Below, in pieces: positions 43,483 to 56,550 of a stretch of DNA of 64,000 nucleotides. A program made the translations under genes and the position numbers. The stretch is from Adiantum capillus-veneris. Lineage: Eukaryota; Streptophyta; Polypodiopsida; Polypodiales; Pteridaceae. How positions within the stretch are numbered: position 1 is the first letter of the stretch; each line of letters opens with the position of its first letter. The notes beneath the pieces were generated by a model, which ran no database searches, had not been told where the DNA came from, and was given only the letters and a program-made list of their open reading frames with translations. The stretch lies in the NCBI GenBank assembly GCA_014529385.2, contig CM043956.1, positions 86,481,721 to 86,545,720 of the forward strand, in the 5' to 3' direction.

Positions 43483-46265
43483 GCTTTTTTTATTTTTTTA
43501 CAAAACTCACAATTGTGACTGGATAGTATTAAGAATAGAAATATACACCAATCCTCGATCTCAGACTGAGCCTTGAGGGTCAAAGGATTACAAGTTATCT
43601 ACTTGGCAGAGAAACCACTCCTACTCACTGGCTTTACTTATTACAAGATGTTATGTATTGTTCTAGACCAGTCTTCTAAGGTTTGTTTTCCTTCGATCAT
43701 GTGGATCGTCACTCTGCTCTCTTGCATGATTTTACAAAAGCTTGCCACAGCTAGATCCCCCTCAAACATGTGGTGGTTCCTTGCTTGCCAAATATGGTGC
43801 AGGAAGTAGTACCTGATTATTTGAGTGCACACGAGAAGAGTAGGACTTCCCATCATGTTACTACCAAAGAACAGATCATTCTTGAAGAACTTAATTTTCC
43901 ATGTCCTTTGAATCCACTTTCATATTTCCCAGTCATGCCCTTGATTGCCTGGTATCCCATGAAAAGGTGGGCTAGGTATTCACTGGCATTTCTGCACCTC
44001 GAGCAACGATCGGACCCAATGCCTCTTTCTTGTATCTTTACACCCGTCGTAGAGCACCCCGCATCACTTTCCACAGAAATATCTTCATATACTGAGGCCA
44101 TATTGGCTTCCAGATGTTCTCCATGACTCCCTCCCACCGCTTTTCTGTCTAGTGCATCTTCCATATTTTGTTGAGGGGGCTACACCAATTAGCCTCGTGC
44201 ATCAAGGCATGGTAAATGCCTTTAGAGTGTGGTTTCCAAAAGAGGCTACTTCCGGGCCATCTCCCAACGTCCCATTCAAAGTTGGATTCACAAACTGGCA
44301 TCACCACCTTATCAAGATCTTTAATCACCCTATAGACTAGTAAGATCTCAAAGCCATCCAATTGAAATTGGATGGCTAAAGAGTCAGCAGTTTTCCAGCA
44401 CTTCCTATTGCCATCCCAGAATTGCTCTACTTGAACGAGTCCCTTATTATTCACCTTCCTCGCCATTTCTATCCAGTAAGGGCTTTGCGACGGCCCCAAT
44501 ATTTTAGAGAGCCAAGGGGACTAGTGAAAAATGGAGTTCTTAAAGTATCTGGTTACTTCCCCCCATTCCAAAGCCTCAGCAGCATTTGTGCACTTCCTCA
44601 GCAGCTCCCCTAAGATTCCACCAGATATAAGATAAGACCACTTCGAGGTGAGAAGTTTGTCGTGCATCCCAAGCCCCTTCCACTTTCCCCCTTTCGATCC
44701 CAGTTTTGTTGCATCAAGCATTTCCTTGGTCATGATAGCCCAAGATTGGTCCTGTTTAGCCAATGAGACCATAAATTTGGCACAAAGGGCCTTAGCATGA
44801 GATACAAGGTTAAGAATTCCGAGACCTCCTTGGTCTACCGGCCGAGCAACCTCCCATCTAGCCCACTGCCATGGCCGGGAGGTTTTCATGTCGTTATTTC
44901 AAAGAAACCTTTTCACTGGTTTTAAGAATGCTTTCCAGTTACACTTAGCCATCTTGAGCACGGGCCTGAGGAAAGCAATATACAGGATCATAAAAGCATT
45001 GATCACTCTAATCCGGCTTTGGAACGGTAGGAGAACAAACTCCCACCTTCTCATTTTGGCGCTTATTTTTTCAAGACCCATTGAAATCTTTGACCGTGGG
45101 TTATGTCCACCCCTACGGGGCTCCCATGTGTCTAAATACACTCAATTTTGAGATAATATCTCCTGTCCAGACTGCACGGTCAAAAGAGTCATTCTCTGAT
45201 AGGGAGATTAGTCTTGACTTCTCTATATTGCACTTGAATCCCGAGGCCACGGAAAATGTTTACACAATCTCCATAGCTCTCCTGACAACTTGAGGGCATG
45301 CCTTCAAGAATAGGAGCGGATCATCTGCAAATATTTTGGCCAGTATAGCTGGTCGTTGCCCAGAAATGCGAGACCTTGAATCTCTCCCAGCGCAACACTG
45401 GCTTCTTGCATCGTAATGACAAGATGCGACCCGATGGCAAACAGCAAGGGGGCCCGAGGACATCCTTGCTTAATAGACCTTTTAACCTTAAAAGATCGCA
45501 CAATTCTGTCATTAAACAGGAGCTCTGACTAGCTGCCAATGCCTAGTGTGCGTATGAGGCAACAAAGGCGAGGCCTAAATCCTAGAGCTCCCATGACTTC
45601 TTCTATATAGGACCATTCTATCCTATCATAGGCTTTATCAAGGTCCATCTACAGCAAGATGCACTCTTGCTTGGAGAAGGATGCATACTCTATTCCTACC
45701 ATTGCTGCCAAGATATTTTCATATATAGATCTCCTTTAATGAACTCGTGTTGATGGGGAGAGATGATCCGACTTAGGAGGGGGGTAAGTCTGAGAGCTAT
45801 CACCTTGGCAATAATTTTGTATTCTGACATCATCATAATGGGACACCAATGTTTAAGTTGAGAGCAACAAATCTGTTTGGGGATGGGCTTGATAAGCCCC
45901 CTCTTAACACTTGCATCCTACGACTCTTCTGGAATAGCCAGATTGGCCATCCGTGTGACTGGACCCTTGAGATCATCCCAAAATTCCTTGAAAAATTCAG
46001 CCATGAGTCCATCCCAGCCAGGGGACTTTTCCTTGCCAAGAACTTTAAGTGTCGCTGAGCATTCCTCCTCAGAGAATGCCTTTTCCATGCGGTTGGCTTC
46101 CTCTTGGAGAACCTTCTTTTCTACACTTCCATGTAAAGACGCCTGGGCTTCTTCCACTTCCTGAGATTGGATCTTTGGTTGGCCGATAGTCTAGCTGAGA
46201 TACTTGAGCTCTTCAATGGAGGCACCTTTTACAAACCAAGAAATGATTGGGTTCAAAGATCTGTT
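43483..46265 (-). pseudogene. LINE reverse transcriptase, 5'-truncated and multiply broken
   Basis: Read from 46265 downward on the - strand. LGKEKSPGWDGLMAEFFKEF (RT entry motif, about 46060) is followed near 45820 by YKIIAKVIALRL, near 45640 by MDLDKAYDRIEW (catalytic Asp), near 45480 by SIKQGCPRAPLLFAI, and near 45325 by IFADDPLLF (catalytic Asp pair). Then come RRWEFVLLPFQSRIRVIN (45050), RPVDQGGLGILNLVSHAKAL (44840) and a zinc region near 44000 (RGIGSDRCSRCRNA). Several stops and shifts interrupt it. No endonuclease domain is present, as expected for 5' truncation. The copy ends with a hairpin and A-rich tail at 43483-43522. Confidence 0.85.
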
Positions 46266-48651
46266 CTCTAGTGAGGCATGTTTAAGTACGCCAAAAATTG
46301 TACAACCACTCCTTGAGTACAATAGCAAAGGCGAGGAAAGCAAAAGATTTTAGTGTGAGAGCAAGGGAGATGAGAGAGATGATATGAGCAATGAGGAGAG
46401 GGGTGAGGACCCCTTGCAAGAAACAGGAGAGCTGTGTAGCTGGATGTGGCCTTGGCTTGTTGTGAGATTGAAAGTGCAACATGGGTAGAGAATCTTCGTG
46501 CCCTTTATTTTTGCATATGGTAAAATGAATCCATGGCATGGTGTATACTTAATTGCACAAGATAAAAAATCTCACGGTGTATAGAAATGTGATGGTGCGA
46601 GTGTAATTTATATTGAGCAAATTGCACATGGGGGAAATCACATAAAAAGCTTTAATTGAAATGAAAAATCATACATACAACTACAAGAAAGAAAGAGATC
46701 CCCAAAATATTTCTTGTGGGAAACATTGATGCTTTTTACTGACGAGGCCATATTGCTAGGATTTATGTGTGTGTGTGTGTGTGTGTGTAGGAAGGTGGAG
46801 CCATCCTTCTACCAATCATTGTGAACACCTTCATGTGTATATATGCTTGTGGGGTGAGCCATTTCTACATAGTACACCTCCACTTTGCACACGCACGAGG
46901 GAGACACAAAATAGAGTACGCTTTAGTGCTAAAAAAACACAAGGAACTTTGGACATGTTCCTATATAGCTAATTGGATTGGATAGTCCAAACTTCCTAGA
47001 TACAAATAGGAGTTTTAACATTTGATCTAGCAATTGAGCCAATAGTTGTCTTATTCATCTAGTAAGTTTATGAATCCTATATAAGAGCTTTCTCTTGGAC
47101 GTCCTCATCAAGTAGTTTCTCAAACTCTTGTCTAGCATGGTTGTGTTTTTCTGGTAATCTTCTACTTACTATACAATAAAATCTTTCAATAATCCATAAA
47201 CTCCTATACAGTAGCTTGATCTTGGGCGCTCTCATCTAGTAGTTTCTCAACTCCTAGGTAGCAAGGGTGTGCTACCCAGGTAAACTTTGACTTATAATAG
47301 AGCATATAATATCTTATGGCAACAAGTGTATACTTCCTTTTTGAGCCAAAATTAAATTAGTCTAGTTAATAAATTAATTATTAAACGTATTTTGATAATT
47401 AATCAACTCATCTTATTCAGTTTATACATCAATTTGATATAGTAAAACATAAACTTGTACATAAATTATTATACATAAATCTATGAACTAAAGACAAAGA
47501 TGTTATAGTTCGCACATGCATCAAATACATAAACTTGATTGCAACCAACCCAAGTCTTGTTTTCAAGAAAGGAGCCTTATGCATGCATACAATCAATCTC
47601 TTGACCTGTATACCATCTATACATTTAGTTTCATCTAAGTGGATTTTTATTATGTTCAAGGTCCATATCTAAGAATGCATTTGAACTAAAGGGACATCTA
47701 TAGTATAAATGAAGCAGCTTAAAATTTTAAAGGAGGGAGAGGGCCTCCATGTGTCACTCCTTTATTCATTTCAAAAAACACCTTACAAAACATCTAATCT
47801 AAAATGCAAAAGTGAAGGGTAAGATTGTAAGAAATGATAGCCTTTGCAAGATGTAGGAACTTACAAGCCTTTTAAATGTAAAGTCAAAAGACTTTCTATT
47901 TTAAGTAAAATAAATGTTCAAGTTTAATTGCACATAACACAAAAGGATAACTTTAGTGGAGGTTTTGTTACTTAATGTGAATTTATTTTTTGAAGATATA
48001 GCAAAAAAAAATTAGTGATTTTTTTAATAAAAATGTAATTTTTGAAAATATATTTGGCTTAATCTTTTCAAGAGGCCTTTTTCAAGACCAATATTGATAT
48101 GTTTTAGAAAATTTTGGAATTATGTATTTCTTTAAAGAGCTTGAGAAAAAGAAAAAAGCTCGCATAACATCGACTTGGGGTTGTTTAGCTTTGAGGACAT
48201 GCATGACATGCAAATGCAAAGGTCATTATCCACATTATTGACCATGAGAAAGAGAGAGAGAGAGAGCCCATCACATTGCCTGTGCATGCGTACACATGCA
48301 CATGCATGAGAGGGAGCGAGAGAAAGAAAGATTTTATTGTTGAGCTCATGCACCCTTCAAAGTTTTTCCCCCTCATGCATGCATGAGGGGAGAGAGAGAA
48401 AGAAATATTTTATCATTAAGCTCATGCACCCTTCAAAGTTTCAAGATATTATTTTTTGCCAAGATAGATAAAGTTTTTCACCCGTGCAAAATGGATTAAA
48501 TGCCTAACAAAGACCAACCCTCACATTAACACCCCAAATGGGTAAAGAGATGCCCAGTGGATGGACCTTTTACTTATTCTTGGATATTTTGCATGCTTAA
48601 AAATCTACAAATTCCTTAAATTTTGGCAGGCAAGGGTGTTAATAAAAAATC

Positions 48652-48688
<37 letters not shown>

Positions 48689-50329
48689 AATTTTTTAGTG
48701 TCGTATTTAGTTTCTTGAAATGCAGAGTCCAACAAATGATGCAAGAGGAGAGAGAAAGAGAGAACAAAATGTTTGGGTATATGAAAAATCTAAAGAGACT
48801 TTAAAAGTTACAAGTCTTCAATAAAAGTGATTATCTATGGGGAGGAGAGAGAGAGAGAGAGAGAGAGTCATCGTCCTTAAACATTAGATTGACCTATGGG
48901 ACCAAGTACTAAAGGTAGAATGATTGAGGACCATGGATATAATGGTGGTAACTAACAAATTAAATCCATGAAGTTTTTGGGAGGCAAGAGATGTAGGCCA
49001 TGCTCTAGGATAAAATGCAAGACAAGAAATTTCATGGGATCAAAAGCTGAGCACTCAAGTAGGGTATGATATCTATACTCTCAAATTTTCAAGGGACATA
49101 ATGTGTATACGAGAAGAGGCTCTCCTACACTACCTCAATCTCTGGTCTCACATTTAAGATAGCAAGAGCTAAGCCAAATGGATGGTATGATCTAGACTGT
49201 GCATAAGGGAATAGACTCAAGCATGTAAATGGTTGAATACAATCTGCTCTCTCAACAAGGAACATGCTTTTATAATTTGGGGAGAGATGGAGATACAGAT
49301 CACTGACATGCATGATTTCAGGTCACAACTTCAATTTTTCACTACATCCTTCAATTTAACATAATGGCCAAAACTCTTGCAAAAATAAATAATTGAGTGA
49401 CCTTATTTTACTTTTATTTCTATTAGATTTTAAGGTGCAAATGATGTGAAAGTGTACATAAACAAATAGTGTGCACCTTATTGTACTAAGCTACTTATGC
49501 ATTATTGTATTAGGTGATGATGTAAAACATTGCTATGCTTATGCACAAAACATAGATAGAGATGCAAGCAAGGCATCTAGAGAGAAACATAGATGGAAGG
49601 GTCAATCACATTTTTAATATTAAAAGAAATCCAACTCATCTCTTTGAAATTGGAAGATTTCCTGGTACATTGGAACGTATGAGCCCTAATCTTTTCGTAA
49701 CTCTACTCTTAGATATGAAAAGTTTTATAACTACACAATGTAGCATTTATGGGCCTTCATCTTTAAACGCTTGCTAGCTTACCCAGTTTGTACTTCTGAA
49801 CTTGGTAGCATTTTTTCAACCCTAAGTAGTTATGATGTGCACTACTACCATGTCTTGCTCATAAGAAAGATACAAGGATAGAAGCAAGTAAGAGACTGGA
49901 GCAGAGACATTGAATCCAATTGTGTTCCTATAACTGGAACCAATTCTAGAACCCACTCCATTTAAAACAAGTGAAAGGGTCACGACGGCTTTCAAAAAAA
50001 AAAAGAAAGTGATAAAATTCTTAGGTTGAATTAAACTGGTATCAGTGTTTGGGAAACGATAGTCTCAACTTAGTCTTTAGCTGATTGAAAATCGCTACTA
50101 GCTAGCTGCAAACCATGGTAAACAGAAGAAAAACCGATCAAAATTTATACTAGCATTTCCGGTTTTCTTCTTTGTGAGGAGGAAACTTGACGAGCATCCG
50201 CTTAATAAAAGAGACTTTATCGAATGTTAACACTGATTGGAATCAAGCTATAGAATGCAAGAAATGTAAAGCCATGTGAAGTTGTGAAATGAAAGGTGAA
50301 ATAAAAAGAACTAATTAATATATGCGTGT
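46266..50329. other. Anonymous AT-rich region with microsatellites
   Basis: No gene supported. Holds (GT)n at 46765-46788, a degenerate duplicated unit at 47076-47290 (agtagtttctcaa in both, offset about 134 bases), a local duplication at 48296-48445 (gctcatgcacccttcaaagttt twice), and GA tracts at 48247-48267, 48655-48685 and 48844-48867. Confidence 0.55.
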
Positions 50330-50339
50330 GTGTGTGTGT

Positions 50340-50625
50340 AGAATTTATTAGACTTATGCAAGGTGAAGCTTCACTTTACTATTCTAAAACAATAGAATGC
50401 AAAAAAAAAACATATATGTGTGTGTGTGTGTAAAATTTATTAAAATTATGCAAGGTAAAGCTTCACTTTAGCATTTAAAAAAAACAGAATGCAAGAAAAG
50501 TAAAGACATGTCAGATGTGGAATGAAAGATAAGTTTCCATCATCCACCATTGAAAACAATGAAAGTCTCCCTAACCAAACACAACACTAAGGGTTTCTTT
50601 TAGAAAGCCAAAAAGTTTATTATCA
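50340..50625. repeat. Left copy of a 250-280 bp direct repeat with hairpins
   Basis: Matches 52885-53145. Contains atgcaaggtgaagcttcac, with the perfect palindrome GTGAAGCTTCAC at 50363, twice (the second copy has one change). This is followed by ttctaaaacaatagaatgc and by ccattgaaaacaatgaaag and cacaacactaagggtttc. GT-rich tracts sit between the internal copies. Confidence 0.85.
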
Positions 50626-50867
50626 TTAGCTTGTCATGTGGCACTAATGCACAAGCTTTATCCAATGGTCTAGGCTGAGGACTAAGTAACACACAAAAAT
50701 TGAATGCGGAGTGGTGAAGGGATCCATCCTCAGTACTATCTCACACGGGCATGCAGGAGGGGATCAATGGCCCATGCCTAATTCTCAAAGCGCGGGCATC
50801 GTGGATCGTCGATCTTGCGGTGCACCTCAACTTTACCAATTTGCCCAAGTTTACTAAATTGATCGAG

Positions 50868-50992
50868 TCTCTCTCTAGATGCAATTAGCAAAGCAACACC
50901 AAGACAGAAGCAATATCCGGTACATGAATTGTGTGAGAGAGAGACTCTGTGTTGGTAACTGGCCCCATGTCCACTAAAATTTGAGGCAAACT

Positions 50993-51064
<72 letters not shown>

Positions 51065-51213
51065 CTTTTTGCGCTACATGAACTGTGTGAGAGAGACTCT
51101 TTGCAAATGGTGCATTTGATACATTGTCTATGTAAAATACTAAAAACCTGAAACTGAATCAATCTAAAGTGAAATGGGATGAAATTAAATGCTGAGATGC
51201 TGGAATCAAGATC
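50868..51213. repeat. First copy of a duplicated block with (AG)n tract
   Basis: Starts ctctctctagatgcaattag and contains ctggccccatgtccact, a pure AG run at about 50995-51063, and ctttgcaaatggtg. The same order recurs at 52063-52400. Only the AG run length differs strongly. Confidence 0.85.
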
Positions 51214-51351
51214 CTATCCTATGATATCCAACATCAGTCTTTGGCGAAGCTCATCAATGTCCTCCTCAGTGAGTACTCTCACTAGGCGTCTCCCATGTTG
51301 TGCTAGAACAGTAGGGACCCTTTGATGTAGGTTCCACCGATGTCTCGATGA
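51214..51351 (-). pseudogene. Unrecognised C-terminal coding fragment, copy 1
   Basis: On the - strand a short frame ends VLTEEDIDELRQRLMLDIIG followed by TAG (51214-51216). Upstream it is rich in Arg. A second copy at 52404-52540 keeps the same frame with few replacements (Arg to His, Leu to Pro, Gly to Glu). I do not recognise the protein. Confidence 0.35.
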
Positions 51352-51559
51352 CCCTCACAATCATTGGCGTTTGGATCTCCCAAGATCAATAGCCCTGTCA
51401 GTCAATATACCTCTGGTACAGGTGGACTATGAAGTCTTCTACGATGCCTGCTCATCCGAATGCCACGAATGTAGTCTAAAGAAATTGGTGATCTCCCTCT
51501 ATGAGTGTCTCCTATTGTCTGGTCTCCTTGAGAGGCCTCCCTATATCTAGAGGGCGGAT

Positions 51560-51780
51560 GTCGAGCAAGGGTTTCTCTCTAGATGCAACTAGCAAAGCAG
51601 CACCAAGAAAGAAGGAATATCTGGTACACAAGAAAACATGGAGTGGAAGAGTGCACTCCCTTGGTGGACATGTATGCCAAATGTGATGCACTTCATATAG
51701 CACAAAAATTGCTCGAGGAGCTTCCTGTTAGGATGTCGTCTCTTTGAATGAACTCATTGTGCGATACCCCAACTTGGTCA
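51560..51780 (+). pseudogene. PPR protein fragment, copy 1
   Basis: In one frame the fragment reads ECTPLVDMYAKCDALHIAQK and then LLEELPV, followed by shifts. L-V-D-M-Y-A-K-C and A-Q-K-x-x-E-E-L are hallmarks of plant PLS-class pentatricopeptide repeats, proteins that bind organellar RNA. Upstream, a segment reading SSKGFSLDAT also fits a PPR. It is a broken fragment with stops and shifts. Confidence 0.7.
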
Positions 51781-51821
51781 AGAAATTCTGGGTTGTTTTC
51801 CAAATTCAAGAGTATCTCTCT

Positions 51822-52062
51822 CTAGAGATGCAATCAACAGGGTAGTGTCAAGAAAGCGTAGTATCTTCTCCAAAAATAAACATTGAGGGGAAGAGTGCAT
51901 TGCCTTGGTCGACATGTACGCCAAATGGGCTGCACCTCATAAAGCACAAAAAGTGCTTGAGGAGCTTCTTGTCCAGGATGTCGTCTCTTGGATTGCACTG
52001 ATTGTGGGATACGCCAAACATGGCCAAAAGTTATTGGCTCTTTTGGGTGGATGTCGAGCGAT
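51822..52062 (+). pseudogene. PPR protein fragment, copy 2
   Basis: One frame reads ALVDMYAKWAAPHKAQKVLE, then VQDVVSWIALIVGYAKHGQK. These are consecutive PLS-class PPR motifs (V-S-W-x-A-L-I-x-G-Y is diagnostic). It is better preserved than copy 1 but lacks a start, other repeats and a DYW/E domain. The copies are duplicated pieces of one source and not neighbouring repeats of one gene, since both begin with the same ctctctctag(ag)atgcaa block. Confidence 0.75.
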
Positions 52063-52197
52063 GGTCTCTCTCTAGATGCAATTAGCAAAGCAGCACCAAG
52101 AGAGAAGCAATATCGAGTACATGAATTGTGTGAGAGAGAGACTCTGTGCTGGCAAACTGGCCCCATGTCCACTAAAATTTGAGGCCACCTGGGGGGG

Positions 52198-52237
<40 letters not shown>

Positions 52238-52403
52238 AAGAGAGAGTCTTTTTTCACTACATGAACTATGTGAGAGAGAGACTCTTTGCAAATGGTGAAT
52301 TTGATACATTGTCTGTGTAAAAGAGTAAAAACCTGAAATTGAACTGATCTAAAGTGAAATGGCATGAAATGAAATGCTGAGATGCTGGAATCAAGATCCT
52401 ATT
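52063..52403. repeat. Second copy of the duplicated block with (AG)n tract
   Basis: Parallels 50868-51213. It has a G9 run followed by (GA)n at 52192-52238, where the first copy has a longer pure AG run. Confidence 0.85.
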
Positions 52404-52540
52404 CTATGATATCCAACATCGGTCTTTGGCGAAGCTCATCAATATCCTCCTCAGTGAGTACTCTAACTAGGTGTCTCCCATGTTGTGCTAGAACAGTAGG
52501 GACCCTTTGATATAGCTTCCACCAATGTCTCGATGACCCT
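52404..52540 (-). pseudogene. Unrecognised C-terminal coding fragment, copy 2
   Basis: - strand frame ending VLTEEDIDELRQRPMLDIIE then TAG (52404-52406). Parallel to 51214-51351. Confidence 0.35.
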
Positions 52541-52884
52541 CGTAGTCATGGCTATCTGGATCTGCCAAGATCAATGTCCCTGTCAGTTAGTATACCTTTG
52601 GTACATGCATGTGCACTATGAAGTCTGTTGTGACGCATACTCATCCGAATGCCATGTATGTAGCCTAAAGAAATCAATGATCTCCCTCTGTGAGTGTCTC
52701 CTACTGGCTGGTCTCCTTGAGAGGCTCTCGCTACATCTGTGCAGCTCTAGTAAAAATAGTCAAAGGCATCTCTGATTGTGGTAGCTCATAACTTTGGCCA
52801 ATGGTCCAAAACCCTCTCTCAATAGACAGTGGAAGCAAGGGGTTTGAGGTAAGAGAAACCATCTTCGGCGGCGCCATTTTACTA

Positions 52885-53145
52885 GTTAGAATTATGCAAG
52901 GTGAAGCTTCACTTTAGCATTCTAAAACAATAGAATGCAAAAAAAAACATATGTGTGTGTGTGTAAAATTTATTATAATTATGCAAGGTGAAGCTTCACT
53001 TTAGCATTCTAAAACAATAGAATGCAAGAAAAGTAAAAACATGTCTGATTTGAAATGAAAGGTAAGTCTCCATCATCCATTGAAAACAATGAAAGTCTCC
53101 CTAACCCAACACAACACTAAGGGTTTCTTTTAGAAAGCCAAAAAA
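52885..53145. repeat. Right copy of the 250-280 bp direct repeat with hairpins
   Basis: Parallels 50340-50625. Perfect GTGAAGCTTCAC palindromes at 52901-52912 and 52988-52999, each followed by a hairpin with arms GCATTCTA/TAGAATGC and loop AAACAA (first at 52917-52938). Together the two copies bracket the PPR-derived block like terminal direct repeats. Confidence 0.85.
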
Positions 53146-53266
53146 AAGTTTTATTACATTACATAGATTTCTCTTAGCTTTCATCTCTTCACACCATGCT
53201 AACTTCTAATCTCTATAATCAAGCTTGGTAGCATTGCTAGATCAAGGTAGACCAAAAGGAGAAATC

Positions 53267-53301
<35 letters not shown>

Positions 53302-56300
53302 ACACTTACACACACGTGCACATGCACACACATCCCAATAGAATTAGAGCACTCAAAAGTTTGTTGAACGAGGGCTAGCACCTCATAAAAAATAATGTCT
53401 ATGAGAAGCTTCCAATCTTGGTATCCGAGAATGCTTTGCAACATCTATGAAGAGGTCGTGTCATGCATCACTTTTATAAATGCGATAGACTATACGTGTA
53501 GGAAGAGAGTATTGACAGTGTTCCACTTGGAAGAGAAGATAGCCCTATGAGAATAGAGGCATTGTTTCCTTGGCCGCAACAACGCGCGGGTCACATACTA
53601 GTGTCAATAGTTATCTTGGTTTGCAATTGAAAAATAATAATGTTACATACTTACCATCAATCATGCATGCTTTCTCTTAGACTCTTTTAAGTTCTTAAAA
53701 CTATTTATATTTTTTGGCAAAAGATATAGCCTTGTTTTAACATATTAAAACCTACCTCGGATTGAAAAAAACCCCGTATGCACATACCTTTTATAAAACA
53801 CTAAAATACATTATAAACTCATAGATATTGCAATGATTTTGTTTGTGTAATATATATTCTACATACAAATAAAGAGGATGTTTAGCACCAAATTCTAGCC
53901 ACTAACTAGACCACCACCTATGAGATAAATTTTTTTTGCAAAAGAATCAACTTATTAAAAGGCAAATAAAATGAAGGAATCAAAATTAACCAAGTAAGTC
54001 CCAACTCGTTTATTGAGCAACATGTCATCCCATGATTGATACCATGTGTTTTTGTAATGAAATTTTGACACAGAATCAAGAAAATATCAATCCACATTAG
54101 ATGCTCAAAATATTAAAATATTTTTTCCACAAGATTTAAGTTCTAATATATGCCATCGAAAAGGAACAAGGACTCAAGATAACTTGCGATTAAAGTAAAA
54201 TGAAAAGTGCATTGTGGTACCTCAATTTTTGCATGAATCTTGTTCTATTGGTGATTGTGGTAGAAAATGCTTGAATTAAACAAAAGAATCTCATGAATCA
54301 AGGCTCTTAACTCATAGTTGTTGACACTATGTTAGTACAAGTTGTAGATTATTGCATTACCTATTGTCAAGAGCTTCTCATGTGCATTCATGATTCCTAG
54401 ATGTTGTTCTATGATTGAATGCCATGTCTCTTTGGCCATTATATGATTTCTTTTGCCCAATTTGGATTAATGATACTTATAACTAAGGATTTAAGTTGAC
54501 AATTAGCGAGCACTTTAAAGCCCCCACAACCATGGATTTTTGTAGAATTGCTACAAGCGAGGCATAATAAATTTTGAAGTGTTTGATCCATTATGTTGGT
54601 TATGGATTCAATCTTCAACCTATGATCTAAAAATAATTCTCAACCTAAACCACGCTTACAAAAGTTGTGTTCAAAAGAGTGAGTTTTATGTTATGGAAGC
54701 CAATCTTGTCATTGCTTCAATTTTAGCATATCTTTTATGTGCCAAGCTTAGAGTGTGCCTAGAAACATCTCACATGTGGCTTTTGTAGTGCCCACACACC
54801 AATATAAACATTCTACCAAGTTTCTAATATCTTCTTGCACCCAAGTTTCTTCTTAACTTGCCCTTTGTTGAGGTACAAAGCTCCACAATTGCCACTTACA
54901 TTCATCTACTTGCATGAAGCAATAGAAGGCATGATAATCATTGCCAATGTGGCTAGGCTAGTCTACTCATGAAAAGTGATGATCCTTGTCTTGTCAGCTC
55001 AATTGCTATTGGTTTTGTGTTGTCAATTGTACATAGTCACCTTATTATGTTATATTTTGAACTTCCATCTCCATTATGTGCTCTCTTAATTGTGTGCATG
55101 TTTGCTTGCAAGAACTCAAGCTCTATCATTCTCTATCTCTTTACATCCAATATCAAAGACCGGTTGTGGCTAAGGAGTTATAAGCAGCAAGAAAAAGCAG
55201 TAGCAGAGGATCCCACAAAGCCTCCATCTATGAGTGGATACAAGTTTATTTACGTCAAATGTTAATTTCTTAAATGAAAAGATTCTATATTAAGTGGGAA
55301 CCTGAAGGAATCCTACATATGAAAATAAAAAAAGGAAGCCTTTTGCAAATGAAAATAAACATTTTATATCTCTCGCTCCTATGCATCCAATTTGATAGCC
55401 CTATAAGGTATCCACCTTTGAGTCAATTTTGCAATGTCATACATTTTCAAGTCTTGTGGAGTAGTCAACCTAAATTTTTTTACCTTTTGATGGTACATTT
55501 ATAGGTAGTATAGGTAAGGTTGGTTATAATTACACATGTTACTCAATATAGGTTCATGCTCCTAGTAAGGCTTTACCATCATCATTGTATGAATACTTGT
55601 TTAGCAATACATTCCATATGTCTAATTAAGGGGATGGTGCATTCTACCATTAATTATGGCAAAGGAAAGGAGAATGGTTGTGATTACACGTGTGAAGAGA
55701 TGTAACCTGCACGAAAAAAAGCTTTAATCGAAAGCACACTAGTGTCATTTAGTGACACAAGCATCAACTAAAATTCATTTGACTGCATGTGTTTGCACAT
55801 TATAGAGATTTGTGTGCCATTATTTTGTTTTGGGACATGAAAAAATGACAAAGCCACTTTACTACACTCTCTTAGTATGTAATGGAAATGGCCAACGAAC
55901 TTTGAGAATAGCGGAATTAAGAGAATTAGAGTGAGCATTTTTATGAGACTACTTTGAGAACATAGAGGGTGAACTTAATTAGCGGTAGCTTTTGTATTGT
56001 AGAGACTTGGTACAATACAATCTTTGTGTTCCTTGTGACCTAGGTGATTCGATGAAAATGAAAAGCTTCATGCACCATGAGCATAGTATAATCTTGTAAA
56101 AGCATTAACCATCCCCGGCCTCAGTCCCCTTTGAGAGAGAGGACTTGATAAATGCATAAACAATTGCTTAATTTAGCTAAATTATCATTGGACCCCTTGA
56201 GAGGCCAACCAGTAGGCTTTAGGAACCTTATGATGGCAACATGGAGAGGAACTTGACATGTGTCTTGTTGCTTCTTTAGGCAAGGCTAGACTTTTGTGAG

Positions 56301-56550
56301 GGTGTGTGTGTTCTCTCGCTCGCCCCCCCATGAGTAGGGATACTTGTTGACTTTTGGAACACCTTGATTCCCTCAAGCACCTTAGTCATGAAGAACCTTG
56401 GTTTCTGCATGATTCTTTTGTGTCCAAGATACCAATACCACCTTGGTCCTTGGGTCTCGCAACCCATTTCCATTTCCCCTGCTATCATGGAGTAAGGTTG
56501 TTGCACGTATTTTGAGAACCCTGTTTTTTGTGAATATGTACATACGGACA
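53146..56550. other. AT-rich DNA, no gene supported
   Basis: Contains (CT)n at 53268-53299. Frames of 60-98 codons at 54579-55504 have no recognisable motif. Nothing else stands out. Confidence 0.5.
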
